The notes: a model not told the origin generated them from the sequence alone. DNA of 64,000 bases from Gallionellaceae bacterium (GCA_027448945.1 DAIDMQ010000001.1:1-64000), one strand, 5' to 3'; counted from the first letter of the stretch, positions 9,721 to 18,248 are shown. Program-made: numbers and translations.

Positions 9721-10527
9721 ATGCGCAGCCGCACGGTCATCTTCATCTCGGACGGTACAGGCATCACTGCCGAGACGCTGGGGAACGGACTGCTGTCGCA
9801 ATTCGAGGGCGTCGACTTTCAGCATGTGCGCCTGCCCTTCATCGACAGCATGGAAAAGGCGGCGCAGTGCCAACAGCGCATTACCGCCATCGGCCGGCAT
9901 GACGGTATACGACCACTGGTCATCATGACCATGATGAATACCGAAATTGCCACGGTGCTGCGCACTTCGGACGCGCTGATACTCGACCTGTTCGAGGCCT
10001 TCATCGCGCCGCTGGAGCAGGAACTCAACACCCGTTCCACGCATACCGCCGGACGCTTGCACGGGCACTCCACACGCGAATATGCTAACCGTATCGAGGC
10101 AATGAACTTCGCCTTGGCACACGACGACGGCATCTCGGCCGCCAAGTTGAAACAAGCCGATGTCATCCTGGTGGGCGTGTCGCGCAGCGGCAAGACGCCG
10201 ACCTGTTTGTATCTCTCGCTACAGTTCGGACTCAAGGCCGCAAACTATCCGCTCATTCCCGAAGACTTCGAGCGCGGACGATTTCCCGACACCTTGCTGC
10301 CATTCCGTGACAAGCTGTACGGACTGACCATCGCCCCCGAGCAACTGCAACGCATCCGCCATGAGCGCAAACCCAACAGCAAATATTCCTCCTTGGAAAA
10401 TTGCCGCTACGAAGTTGCCGCCGCCGAGAACTTGATGGACAAAAGCAATATCACCTATTTTGATATGACCGCGCGCTCGATAGAAGAAATCGCGGTGCGG
10501 CTTTTGCAGACCCTGAAGCGGGAATGA
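9721..10527 (+). CDS. ppsR: PEP synthetase regulatory protein (kinase/pyrophosphorylase)
   Basis: Bifunctional DUF299-family enzyme that switches PEP synthase off by ADP-dependent phosphorylation and on again by phosphate-dependent removal. The 268 residues include the P-loop GVSRSGKT near residue 150 and the opening VIFISDGTGITAETLG typical of the family. ATG 9721 is preferred to 9715 because AGGAG at 9710-9714 is properly spaced only from 9721. It follows prpE by 9 bp, so it is probably cotranscribed with the propionate genes, and its target ppsA is 80 bp downstream. Confidence 0.93.
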   Translation: MRSRTVIFISDGTGITAETLGNGLLSQFEGVDFQHVRLPFIDSMEKAAQCQQRITAIGRHDGIRPLVIMTMMNTEIATVLRTSDALILDLFEAFIAPLEQELNTRSTHTAGRLHGHSTREYANRIEAMNFALAHDDGISAAKLKQADVILVGVSRSGKTPTCLYLSLQFGLKAANYPLIPEDFERGRFPDTLLPFRDKLYGLTIAPEQLQRIRHERKPNSKYSSLENCRYEVAAAENLMDKSNITYFDMTARSIEEIAVRLLQTLKRE

Positions 10528-10607
10528 TGAAAAATTCACACCTGCGCGGAAATGACGAGTAACCGTTTTTTGTTGCATCTGGGATTTAGAAAATAAGGAG
10601 TGTCACC

Positions 10608-12989
10608 ATGCAAAACTATGTGATTCCATTTCAGTCTTTGGGTCTCGCCGACATCGACAAGGTGGGGGGCAAAAACGCTTCCCTGGGCGAGATGATTCAG
10701 CATCTGGGCAAGTCGGGTGTGCAAGTGCCGGGTGGCTTTGCCACCACTGCAAAAGCCTATCAAGAATTCCTCTCCACCAGCGGGCTTGCGGGGCGCATCT
10801 CCGCGACACTCGCCAAGCTGAATGTAGATGACGTGATCGCACTGGCCGAGGCAGGCGCACAAATACGCGCATGGATCATCGACACACCGCTACCTAGGGC
10901 GCTGGAAGAGGCGATCCGTTTACACTACGACAAATTGGTCGCGGGCGGTGAAGGCAGCTTTGCGGTGCGCTCGTCGGCGACGGCGGAAGATTTGCCGGAT
11001 GCCTCTTTCGCGGGACAACAAGAGACCTTCCTCAACATTCACGGCATCGAAAATATTCTGCACGCCATCAAGGAAGTGTTCGCCTCCTTGTACAACGACC
11101 GCGCCATCTCCTATCGCGTGCACACCGGCTATCACGACGGCGGTGTGGCTCTATCTGCAGGCGTGCAGCGCATGGTGCGCTCCGATCTGGGCGCATCGGG
11201 TGTGTTGTTCACGCTCGATACCGAGTCCGGATTCCGTGATGCGGTGTTCATCACTTCGTCTTTCGGCTTGGGCGAAATGGTGGTGCAGGGTTCAGTCAAT
11301 CCCGACGAATTTTATGTCCACAAACCCCAACTCGCGGCAGGCTACCCCGCGCTGGTGCGCCGCAGTCTTGGCTCGAAACAACAACGCATGGTGTTCGATA
11401 CCGACCGTGCCGCAGGCCGCTCCACACGCATTGAAGAAGTGCCGGAGGAAATGCGCCGCAGTTTCTCGCTGAACGACAGGGAAGTGCTGCAACTGGCGAA
11501 ATACGCCATGTCCATAGAGCAGCACTATGGCCGTCCGATGGACATCGAGTGGGGCAAGGATGGCGAGGATGGCAAGCTCTACATCCTGCAAGCGCGTCCC
11601 GAGACGGTGCAGTCGCAGTCCAGGGGTGCGACCAAATTCTTACTCAAACAAAGCGGGGAGATCCTAATCGAAGGCCGCGCGATCGGCCAGAAGATAGGCG
11701 CAGGTCCGGTGCGTTTGGTGAAGACCGCAGCCGAGATGTACAAGGTGCAGGCGGGCGATGTTCTGGTCACCGACATGACTGATCCCAACTGGGAACCCGT
11801 GATGAAAAAGGCCTCCGCCATCATCACCAATCGCGGCGGCCGCACCTGCCATGCCGCCATCATCGCGCGAGAGTTGGGCATCCCCGCCATCGTCGGCTGC
11901 GGCCATGCCACCGACGCATTGAAGGAAGACGAATTGGTCACCGCCTCTTGCGCGGAAGGCGACACCGGTTATGTGTATCGGGGCCTGCTCGAATACGCCG
12001 AAACACAGGTAGACGAAGCACCGCTACCCGACATCCCCGTCAAGCTTATGCTCAACGTCGGCAATCCCTCGCTGGCCTTCGAGTTTGCGCAGATGCCTTC
12101 CGGCGGCATCGGTCTGGCGCGCCTAGAGTTCGTCATCAACAACCTCATCGGCATCCATCCCAAAGCCGTGCTGGAATACCAGAAACTCCCCGCCAAGCTG
12201 CGCGATCAAGTGTTGCTTCAAGCGAGTGGCTACGCCGACCCAGTCAGCTTCTATGTGGACAAACTCACCGAAGGCATCTCCACCCTCGCTGCCGCTTTCT
12301 GGCCGCGTCCGGTGATCGTGCGCATGTCCGATTTCAAATCCAACGAATACCGCAAACTGTTGGGCGGCGATCTCTACGAACCCATAGAAGAGAACCCAAT
12401 GATCGGCTTCCGTGGCGCGGGGCGATACGTTGCCAAAAGCTTCCGCGACTGCTTCGAACTGGAATGCAGGGCGATGAAAAAAGCGCGCAACGAAATGGGC
12501 TATCGCAACGTCGAGATCATGATCCCCTTCGTGCGCACCGTTTCCGAGGCGCGCGAAGTCGTTGAGATGTTGGCGGCACAGGGATTGAAACGCGGCCAGG
12601 ACGGATTGCGCTTGATTATGATGTGCGAGATCCCTTCCAACGCACTGCTCGCCGAAGCCTTTTTGCAATACTTCGACGGTTTCTCCATAGGCTCGAACGA
12701 CCTCACCCAACTCACGCTGGGATTGGACCGCGACTCCAGTCTGGTCGCCGACCGTTTCGACGAACGCGACGATGCCGTGAAAGCCCTGCTCAAGATGGCA
12801 ATCAGCACCTGCAACCGGCTGGACAAATACGTGGGCATCTGCGGCCAGGGGCCATCAGATCATTTCGACTTCGCGCAATGGCTGATGCAGCAAGGCATAC
12901 AGACCATGTCGCTCAACCCCGACACGCTGCTGGAAACCTGGCGCAAGCTGGGCTCGGCAAGATCGATAGACGGGGATATGGCGGATTGA
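10608..12989 (+). CDS. ppsA: Phosphoenolpyruvate synthase
   Basis: Converts pyruvate and ATP to PEP, AMP and phosphate, the first step of gluconeogenesis from pyruvate. The 793 residues match the family. In order it has the N-terminal nucleotide-binding domain ([28 protein letters not shown]), the phosphohistidine domain ([18 protein letters not shown], catalytic His near residue 420) and the C-terminal PEP/pyruvate barrel ([24 protein letters not shown]). AAGGAG precedes the start. The methylcitrate cycle upstream yields pyruvate, so ppsA would feed that carbon into biosynthesis. Confidence 0.96.
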   Translation: MQNYVIPFQSLGLADIDKVGGKNASLGEMIQHLGKSGVQVPGGFATTAKAYQEFLSTSGLAGRISATLAKLNVDDVIALAEAGAQIRAWIIDTPLPRALEEAIRLHYDKLVAGGEGSFAVRSSATAEDLPDASFAGQQETFLNIHGIENILHAIKEVFASLYNDRAISYRVHTGYHDGGVALSAGVQRMVRSDLGASGVLFTLDTESGFRDAVFITSSFGLGEMVVQGSVNPDEFYVHKPQLAAGYPALVRRSLGSKQQRMVFDTDRAAGRSTRIEEVPEEMRRSFSLNDREVLQLAKYAMSIEQHYGRPMDIEWGKDGEDGKLYILQARPETVQSQSRGATKFLLKQSGEILIEGRAIGQKIGAGPVRLVKTAAEMYKVQAGDVLVTDMTDPNWEPVMKKASAIITNRGGRTCHAAIIARELGIPAIVGCGHATDALKEDELVTASCAEGDTGYVYRGLLEYAETQVDEAPLPDIPVKLMLNVGNPSLAFEFAQMPSGGIGLARLEFVINNLIGIHPKAVLEYQKLPAKLRDQVLLQASGYADPVSFYVDKLTEGISTLAAAFWPRPVIVRMSDFKSNEYRKLLGGDLYEPIEENPMIGFRGAGRYVAKSFRDCFELECRAMKKARNEMGYRNVEIMIPFVRTVSEAREVVEMLAAQGLKRGQDGLRLIMMCEIPSNALLAEAFLQYFDGFSIGSNDLTQLTLGLDRDSSLVADRFDERDDAVKALLKMAISTCNRLDKYVGICGQGPSDHFDFAQWLMQQGIQTMSLNPDTLLETWRKLGSARSIDGDMAD

Positions 12990-13050
12990 ACTGGATTTGT
13001 TACGGGGCTCGTGAGATATTCGCGTGCAAATATACGCGGAACAAAACACC

Positions 13051-13389
13051 ATGAGAAAACTCACCACCTCGATCACATTACTACTGCTGTTAGGCAGCAT
13101 GACCGCATATGCCGATGACCTGATCATCCGCGCATCGCCCGCTTGTGCGGACTGGACCAAAGGCCGGCAGATCGACAAAGGACGCGGCGCAATGGTGCAG
13201 ACTTCATGGTTGATGGGCTATCTCTCCGGCCTCGCGATGGGCAGCGAAACCGACATCTTCAAAAATGCCGCCCCCAATGAATCTTTGTTCCTGTGGATGG
13301 ATCACTACTGCGAGTCTTATACGACCAACACAATAGGCGAAGGTGCGAACGTGCTGTATTGGGAAATGATCAGGAAGTTGCGAAAATAG
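13051..13389 (+). CDS. Small secreted protein, Rap1a/Tai-like
   Basis: About 112 residues with a clear signal peptide (KLTTSITLLLLLGSMTAYA) and probable cleavage before DDL. The mature part has three cysteines (SPACADW, DHYCESY) and the WLMGYLSGLAMG pattern of the Rap1a/Tai family of small periplasmic proteins, some of which are immunity proteins. No toxin gene is nearby, so immunity is not implied. ATG 13051 is chosen because the signal peptide begins there; the upstream in-frame ATG at 13024 would add nine odd residues. Confidence 0.6.
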   Translation: MRKLTTSITLLLLLGSMTAYADDLIIRASPACADWTKGRQIDKGRGAMVQTSWLMGYLSGLAMGSETDIFKNAAPNESLFLWMDHYCESYTTNTIGEGANVLYWEMIRKLRK

Positions 13390-13541
13390 GTAGCGTCAAA
13401 ATCTCCCACCCCAACCGCCGCGATGCGTCCTTTGCTGCCTGTCACTGACTGGACGGGCTACTACTCAGTGGCAAGCCGTTGGTAAAACCATGAGTATCGA
13501 GGGTGCTGGCCGCTAATCGATTTATTCAGCCCACCCAGTCG

Positions 13542-14459
13542 TTACACAACATCGCTTGGCGCCAACTTGCACGCCACACCCTCTTCACCGAGTTCGATCT
13601 GGAACGTCGGATGATGGATGTGGTAGTGATGTTCCAGCTCTTCTGCGAGATGATCGAGAAATGCATCGCCCGGATGGCCTTGCGGCATCACCAGATGCAC
13701 GGTGAGTGCCACCTCGGTGGTGCTCATGCCCCAGATGTGCAAGTCGTGCACTTCTTTCACTTCGGGGAAACTTTGCAGGAAAGCATTCACTTTTTTCACG
13801 TCGATGCCATCCGGCACGGCCTGCAACGACAGGCGCAATGAGGCTTTCAGCAAGCCCCAGGTGCCCGCGAAGATTACCACGGCGATGACCAGGCTGATCG
13901 CGGGATCAAGCCACAGCCAGCCGGTCCACATCATGCCGATACCCGCCAACACCACCCCCACCGATACCGCCGCATCCGCCAGCATGTGCAGATAAGCGCC
14001 GCGCAGATTGAGGTCTTTTTCGCGCCCCTTCATCAGCATTAATGCGGTGGCCACGTTGATTACCACTCCCACAGCGGCGACCCAGATCATGGTTATTTCA
14101 CTCACCTCAGCAGGATTGCCAAAGCGGTGGAATGCCTCCCATGCGATACCACCAACCGCGATGAGCAACAGCATGGCATTGGCGAATGCCGCCATGATGG
14201 TGGAACTGCGCAAGCCGTAGGTGAAACGTTCCGACGGCACGCGTTTCGCCAGCACCAGCGCGCCCCACGCCATGAGCAAGCCGATCACATCGCTAAAGTT
14301 ATGCCCGGCATCGGCCAGCAGCGACAGCGAATTGGCGTGCAAACCAAAGCCAATCTCAATGACGACAAACACGAGATTGAGTGCGACTCCGACCGCAAAT
14401 GCCCGGCTGGTGGTATCGACGCCTGCGGCGTGAGCGTGTGTGTGGTTGTGTTCGCTCAT
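13542..14459 (-). CDS. Cation diffusion facilitator (CzcD/ZitB-type efflux)
   Basis: Inner-membrane proton antiporter exporting Zn2+ or a similar divalent cation. The 305 residues begin with a His-rich stretch (EHNHTHAH), then six membrane segments. The transport-site pairs HNFSD in TM2 and HMLAD in TM5 give the HD-HD site of zinc-type CDF proteins. The cytosolic C-terminal domain is present (VHDLHIWGMS). ATG 14459 overlaps the stop codon of the small ORF upstream (ATGA), which fixes the start. It is the last gene of the ArsR-led operon. Substrate among Zn, Cd and Co is not determined. Confidence 0.92.
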   Translation of the reverse strand: MSEHNHTHAHAAGVDTTSRAFAVGVALNLVFVVIEIGFGLHANSLSLLADAGHNFSDVIGLLMAWGALVLAKRVPSERFTYGLRSSTIMAAFANAMLLLIAVGGIAWEAFHRFGNPAEVSEITMIWVAAVGVVINVATALMLMKGREKDLNLRGAYLHMLADAAVSVGVVLAGIGMMWTGWLWLDPAISLVIAVVIFAGTWGLLKASLRLSLQAVPDGIDVKKVNAFLQSFPEVKEVHDLHIWGMSTTEVALTVHLVMPQGHPGDAFLDHLAEELEHHYHIHHPTFQIELGEEGVACKLAPSDVV

Positions 14460-14611
14460 GTTGATGTTCTCTTTCTGTTCAGGCTGCCGCTGATTTCCAC
14501 GCCCGCTTTCACGGTGTTGAATACGGTGCCGTATTTGCGCACGTTCACGTGCAGCAGTGCCAAGTTGCCGTGCACATCCGGTCTGACTGCGGTGACATTG
14601 AATTCCATCAT
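14456..14611 (-). CDS. Unrecognised 51-aa protein, coupled on both sides
   Basis: This short ORF begins MMEFNVTAVR and ends LNRKRTST. Its start ATG overlaps the stop codon of the DUF2798 gene (ATGA at 14611-14608), and its own stop overlaps the start of the CDF gene (ATGA at 14459-14456). Such double coupling in an operon is good evidence that it is translated. It has no signal peptide or membrane segment and looks beta-rich. I do not recognise the family. It could be a small intact protein or the surviving C-terminal part of a larger one. Confidence 0.55.
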   Translation of the reverse strand: MMEFNVTAVRPDVHGNLALLHVNVRKYGTVFNTVKAGVEISGSLNRKRTST

Positions 14612-14835
14612 GGCATTCCAAACAGCCGACCGGTGAGCTTGCGCGCCAGCGGTGCGACAAAATAGATTACCGGCACGCCCACCACATAAGCCACACCGAA
14701 GGCATGCAGCCATTTATTCAGAAAGTCCGGAGTGAAGCCGATGTTCACCGCCGTGATGACGCAGGTCATCAGCGAGATCATCAATAAACCCATGACCATG
14801 GAAAACACCAGATGAAACCGCTTTTGCTTGTCCAT
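14608..14835 (-). CDS. DUF2798 small membrane protein
   Basis: The 75 residues form two transmembrane helices (about 8-32 and 45-66) separated by a short loop, matching the DUF2798 pattern. Its role is unknown; members often neighbour transporters. It lies three bases after the preceding thioredoxin-like gene, and its stop overlaps the next ORF start. This places it firmly inside the ArsR-led operon. Confidence 0.78.
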   Translation of the reverse strand: MDKQKRFHLVFSMVMGLLMISLMTCVITAVNIGFTPDFLNKWLHAFGVAYVVGVPVIYFVAPLARKLTGRLFGMP

Positions 14836-14838
14836 ATT

Positions 14839-15072
14839 TTACGCCAGCCAGCCTTCGATCTTCTTGCGATCCGGCACGCCACCCGCATGTACCACCTTGC
14901 CGTCGATCACCACACCTGGTGTGCTCATTACGCCGTAGCTCATGATGCCCGCGATGTCTTCGATTTTTTCCAGTTGCACTTCCTGCCCCTTGGCCTTGGA
15001 GATCTCCTCAATCAGCTTCAGCGTGGTCTTGCAGTTGGCACAACCCGTGCCGAGGACTTTGATGTTTTTCAT
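14839..15072 (-). CDS. Small thioredoxin-like protein, CxxC (copy 1)
   Basis: A 77-residue minimal thioredoxin fold of the redox-active disulfide protein type (MTH895-like). The active site CANC is at residues 11-14 and the cis-proline region is MSTPGVVIDG. There is no signal peptide, so it acts in the cytosol, probably delivering electrons to or taking metal from a partner in the operon. The start overlaps the stop of copy 2 by ATGA. The two copies resemble each other over their whole length, suggesting tandem duplication followed by divergence. Confidence 0.88.
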   Translation of the reverse strand: MKNIKVLGTGCANCKTTLKLIEEISKAKGQEVQLEKIEDIAGIMSYGVMSTPGVVIDGKVVHAGGVPDRKKIEGWLA

Positions 15073-15329
15073 GGTGTTTCCTTTCTGTTGTCAGATTGTG
15101 TGAGCCAGCCTTCGACCTCGATCCAATCAGGCGTGCCGCCGGTATGGATGATCAATCCGTTGTGCATCACCGACGGTGTGCGTGTTATGCCCAGTGCGGC
15201 AATCTGCGCGGGATCGTGTATCTCTTCCAGCTCGATAGTGACACCGCTCGCCTTGGCAATCTCTGCAATCAGCGCCGCCGTCGAGCGACAGCTATTGCAA
15301 CCGGGGCCGATGACTTTGAACGAGTCCAT
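15069..15329 (-). CDS. Small thioredoxin-like protein, CxxC (copy 2)
   Basis: An 86-residue paralogue of the next gene downstream, with active site CNSC (residues 11-14) and cis-proline segment TRTPSVMHNG. Family and fold are as for copy 1. It follows the DUF2892 gene by three bases and overlaps copy 1 by four, so all are on one mRNA. The two active sites differ in their middle residues, so the copies may have different redox potentials or partners; this is inference. Confidence 0.88.
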   Translation of the reverse strand: MDSFKVIGPGCNSCRSTAALIAEIAKASGVTIELEEIHDPAQIAALGITRTPSVMHNGLIIHTGGTPDWIEVEGWLTQSDNRKETP

Positions 15330-15332
15330 GCT

Positions 15333-15575
15333 TTAGCAGCAGCGACCATCTTTCTTGGTGCTCGTACCGCAGCACCCGCCATCGCCGTTCGCGCCCATCA
15401 ATTTGCTGGCCGGGCAAAACCCTGTGAAACTGGACTGAAATCCCATCAGGCTAACAAACACGGCCAGCCACAACCAAGTCGGCTGCAACAAATTGACCTG
15501 TCCGGACAAATGGCTGGCGATCAGGGAAATCAGCACCATCACCGACATCATGCGTAACGTTTTATTGCCTTTCAT
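15333..15575 (-). CDS. DUF2892-type membrane protein with Cys-rich tail
   Basis: 80 residues with two hydrophobic segments (about 10-25 and 33-48) as in the YgaP-type DUF2892 domain, here reading LQPTWLWLAVFVSLMGFQS and then TGFCPASKLMG. The C-terminal tail is rich in cysteine and glycine (GGCCGTSTKKDGRCC) and could bind soft metal ions or metalloids. It sits between the permease and thioredoxin-like genes of the operon, which suits a thiol-based metal-handling role, but no function is established. Confidence 0.75.
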   Translation of the reverse strand: MKGNKTLRMMSVMVLISLIASHLSGQVNLLQPTWLWLAVFVSLMGFQSSFTGFCPASKLMGANGDGGCCGTSTKKDGRCC

Positions 15576-15600
15576 CGTGTTACTCCTTTCTGAAAAATTT

Positions 15601-16560
15601 TTACAAAATACCTGCCAATGAATTGAACAACATGCCGACGATTACGAACGAGGTCGCCAGGAATCCCGCGTACAGCGCCAGCAGTGGCCACTTCACCACC
15701 TTGCGCAATATCAGCATCTCGGGGAAGGACAGCGCGACGACTGCCATCATGAAGGCCAGCACCGTGCCCAGCGGCACGCCTTTTTGCAGCAGCACTTCGG
15801 CGATGGGGATGATGCCGACCGCATCCGAATACAGCGGCACGCCGACCAACACCGCGCCGATTACCGACAACAGGCTGCCGTCACCGGCAAAGCCCGCGAT
15901 GAATTCCTTGGGGACGTAGCCGTGCATAATGGAACCCACGCCCACGCCGATCAGCACATATTTCCAGATGCGACCGACAATCTCTTTCACCTGTCCGACA
16001 GCGTATTCGTGGCGCGCCTTCATGGAATTGTCTTCCGCTTCCATTTGCGCCTCACCCATTTTGATCTTCCACACGTATTCCTCAACCCAGCGTTCCGGCT
16101 TGAAACGCTCCAACACGAAACCGCCAATGAAGGCCACGGTGAGTCCGGTGACGACATAGATCAGCGTCATTTTCCAACCAATGACCGAGGCCAGCACCAC
16201 GATGGCCACTTCGTTCACCATCGGGCTGGCGATCAGAAAGGACAGCGTCACGCCGAGCGGAATGCCCGCCTCGACAAAACCGATGAACAGCGGCACCGAG
16301 GAGCAGGAGCAGAACGGCGTCACCGCGCCCAGCCCCACCGCCATGAAACGTGAACTGACATTGCCGCGATTGCGGATGAATTCGCGCACGCGCTCCGGCT
16401 TGAGCAGCGCGCGCAGCAGCCCCATGAGATAAATCACCAGCGTGAGCAGGAACAGGATCTTGGTCACATCCATGACGAAGAATTGGGCGGCAGCGCCCAG
16501 TTGCGTTCCTTGCAAGCCGGCAAGGTCGTAGATCAGCCAGTTGGCGAATGCTTCAAACAT
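15601..16560 (-). CDS. Permease of the DUF318/ArsP family
   Basis: Inner-membrane permease of 319 residues with about eight helices. It shows the family hallmark TPFCSCSSVPLF (two cysteines in the first conserved half) and the second half VPLYSDAVGIIPIAE. The family includes ArsP, an exporter of trivalent organoarsenicals, but many members have no tested substrate. Following an ArsR repressor, and preceded by a second candidate ArsR operator at 16648-16670, it is probably the central transporter of the operon. Metalloid or organometal export is likely but not proven by sequence. Confidence 0.85.
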   Translation of the reverse strand: MFEAFANWLIYDLAGLQGTQLGAAAQFFVMDVTKILFLLTLVIYLMGLLRALLKPERVREFIRNRGNVSSRFMAVGLGAVTPFCSCSSVPLFIGFVEAGIPLGVTLSFLIASPMVNEVAIVVLASVIGWKMTLIYVVTGLTVAFIGGFVLERFKPERWVEEYVWKIKMGEAQMEAEDNSMKARHEYAVGQVKEIVGRIWKYVLIGVGVGSIMHGYVPKEFIAGFAGDGSLLSVIGAVLVGVPLYSDAVGIIPIAEVLLQKGVPLGTVLAFMMAVVALSFPEMLILRKVVKWPLLALYAGFLATSFVIVGMLFNSLAGIL

Positions 16561-16647
16561 GCTTCACTCCTTCATTCAGAAACAGGAGATTTATCGCCGC
16601 TGTTTCGTGGGACGGCCCTTGCGGCGGTGGTTAAATACCCGTCGCAC

Positions 16648-16670
16648 ATATATGACAAAACAGATATATA
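16648..16670 (-). promoter_or_regulatory. Second candidate ArsR operator, before the permease
   Basis: An imperfect inverted repeat, ATATATG (16648-16654), spacer ACAAAA and CAGATATATA (16661-16670). It repeats the plan of the operator in front of arsR, including the same six-base spacer ACAAAA. It lies between the arsR stop codon and the permease start and could control an internal promoter for the downstream genes. Confidence 0.5.
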
Positions 16671-16683
16671 CGGCTAAAAAATT

Positions 16684-17031
16684 TTAAGCTGCCATGCGCT
16701 CCGGGCGATTGCTCATCCGGCGCAAACGTAAGAGATCTTGCTTGATGATGGCCGGATGATTCCCCGCCTCAGGCAACGACTCCAGTACGCGATAAGCCCA
16801 CAGTGGCAGGCGTGTGTCGAGACGATAAAAGATACGCGTACCATCGCGGCGCACCGCCAACACCTCGGCCTCCCGCATCGCGGCCAAATGCCGCGAAATC
16901 TTTGGCTGGGCCATATCCAACGCATAGTGCAATTCACACACGCACAACTCGCCATCCTTTAACAACAGGCATAACAAGCGGCGACGCGTCTCGTCGGAAA
17001 GGAGGTTGAAGAAAGATTGTTCATTTAGCAT
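16684..17031 (-). CDS. arsR: ArsR-family repressor
   Basis: Winged-helix metalloregulator of 115 residues that leaves its operator when metalloid or metal binds. The motif ELCVCEL (Cys30, Cys32) at the start of the recognition region, followed by QPKISRHLAAMREA, is the arsenite-binding form seen in plasmid R773 ArsR. The third cysteine of that ELCVCDLC motif is His35 here; in R773 the first two cysteines are the essential ones. A perfect inverted repeat lies just upstream. AGGAGG (17000-17005) is inside the gene and is not its ribosome-binding site. It leads the operon that runs down to 13542. Confidence 0.9.
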   Translation of the reverse strand: MLNEQSFFNLLSDETRRRLLCLLLKDGELCVCELHYALDMAQPKISRHLAAMREAEVLAVRRDGTRIFYRLDTRLPLWAYRVLESLPEAGNHPAIIKQDLLRLRRMSNRPERMAA

Positions 17032-17038
17032 GGGTGCA

Positions 17039-17062
17039 CTATATTCGACAAAACGAATATAG
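17039..17062 (-). promoter_or_regulatory. ArsR operator (perfect 9-bp inverted repeat)
   Basis: CTATATTCG at 17039-17047 and CGAATATAG at 17054-17062 are exact reverse complements around the spacer ACAAAA. The site is 8 bp before the arsR start codon, where a bound repressor would block transcription. AT-rich inverted repeats of this size are typical ArsR/SmtB operators, so autoregulation is expected. Confidence 0.8.
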
Positions 17063-17074
17063 TAAAGTTTTTTA

Positions 17075-17412
17075 GGCTATTCACATTTTGAGGTCGGAAC
17101 TAAACCTTTGAGCCAAAACACATGAACAGTCGTCGTGCTCGGAAATCGCATCTTGGCCAATTACGGGTTTGGCTGAAATCTAAATGGCACTTGCCGACCC
17201 GGAACCGCCGCCTGCATTATCGGAGACCGAACGGCAAGCACACAAAGTGCAGCAGACATTCCAAGGGACCGCTGGCTGATATATTCATATCCTGCAGTTT
17301 TGCACATAACGAGCCGTTTTCCCGAGTCGCAAACCAACCGTGTTTTGCGCAAATCAGATAATTTTCAGGCAGGCATAGCAACCCGGTTTTCAACCTGAGA
17401 ACGTATATAACC
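17075..17412 (+). repeat. Family A repeat, copy 1 (338 bp, MITE-like)
   Basis: Non-coding block from GGCTATT to ATAACC. It aligns over its whole length with the reverse complement of 52106-52378, including exact words such as GAAATCGCATCTTGGCCAAT and ACGGCAAGCACACAAAG. This copy has about 65 extra bases near 17256-17318. Its terminal repeats are more decayed than those of copy 2. No transposase is encoded. With the family B fragment to its right it explains the gene-free stretch 17032-17471. Confidence 0.75.
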
Positions 17413-17475
17413 AATAAGTCGGCGAGCGCGATGCGGTGCGCACGGGATGCAGACGTTTATTCAGCGTTTCCTTAG
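17413..17475 (-). repeat. Family B repeat, short copy
   Basis: Left part AATAAGTCGGCGAGCG matches the reverse complement of the right end of the complete copy at 56999-57200. The right part, GCAGACGTTTATTCAGCG followed by TTTCCTTAG, matches the left end of that copy. Only about 63 bp remain, so the interior is largely deleted, and the left terminus is replaced by family A sequence. Its CTAAG end provides the TAA stop codon of the membrane-protein gene at 17472. Confidence 0.65.
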
Positions 17476-18245
17476 AAGTTAGAATGATCGCCGCTGGCGG
17501 TGAAGGTATCGTCTTTCGCTACGGCGACTTCGATGATCTCGGGGAATATCTCGCAGTAACTGATGTAAATGGAAGTGAACATCAGTGGCAGCAACACGAT
17601 CCAGCCCAACATCATCGGCAAGGAAGCCAAGAGGGCTAGCGCGAAGAAAGTCAGGCCATAAACCATCATGGCGCCGAGGTTGGCGATGAAGGCGCGCAGG
17701 CTGAGCTTGAGCGCCGCAACCGGTGCCATGCCACGGAAATACACCAGCATGGGCGCGTATTGCATGGCCATCATCAGGATGCTGAATAGCGCCATGCCCA
17801 GCAACATCGCAATGCCTGCGCCGGCTATAGCCTGAGCCATCATCGCGGGATCAGCAACGGGTTCGTGACTCATGAGTATGCCGACAATAGCGCTGCCACC
17901 GACGATCATCATCACACCAAAGATGGCAAACTGCGCGACTAGCGCGATACCGCCCAAGGTTACAAGTTGCGAAGTATGCTTCTGAAAACCGCTGAACAAA
18001 TGCGCAATCTCCAACTCTTCGCCACGCTGTAAATCGCGTGCGCCCGACATCAGTCCGACCAAGACCGCTGGCATCAACAGACTTACCAGTGGTTCACCCA
18101 CGACCGGAACGGCAGAGATGGCGATGGCCGAGACGAATGCGATAACAATTAATACGATCCACAGCAACGGGGCTTTCATGAATAGCGCGTAGCCTTGTTT
18201 GATCCATCCCCAGCCATGGCCTGATGTGAGTTGTGCGGGTTCCAT
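17472..18245 (-). CDS. BPSS1780-type multi-pass membrane protein
   Basis: 257 residues with about six transmembrane helices, opening with GWGWIKQGYALFMKAPLLW. The pattern fits the BPSS1780 family of betaproteobacterial inner-membrane proteins, whose function is unknown. It lies three bases after thrB and is surely cotranscribed. The last codons (HSNF) and the TAA stop fall at the edge of the family B repeat, so the natural C-terminus may have been trimmed by an insertion. Confidence 0.8.
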   Translation of the reverse strand: MEPAQLTSGHGWGWIKQGYALFMKAPLLWIVLIVIAFVSAIAISAVPVVGEPLVSLLMPAVLVGLMSGARDLQRGEELEIAHLFSGFQKHTSQLVTLGGIALVAQFAIFGVMMIVGGSAIVGILMSHEPVADPAMMAQAIAGAGIAMLLGMALFSILMMAMQYAPMLVYFRGMAPVAALKLSLRAFIANLGAMMVYGLTFFALALLASLPMMLGWIVLLPLMFTSIYISYCEIFPEIIEVAVAKDDTFTASGDHSNF

Positions 18246-18248
18246 GTC

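Noticed and set aside
13051-13389. Immunity protein of a type VI effector pair
   Set aside because: The Rap1a-like fold suggests it, but no effector gene or secretion gene is adjacent, so only a secreted Rap1a-like protein is called.
13513-13523. TTATTCAGC near 13520 as another family B end
   Set aside because: Only the nine-base core matches; the following GTTTCC and the CTAG end are missing, so chance is the simpler explanation.
17122-17361. 79-codon frame in the 17-kb gene-free stretch
   Set aside because: It lies inside the family A repeat and is not open in the second copy.
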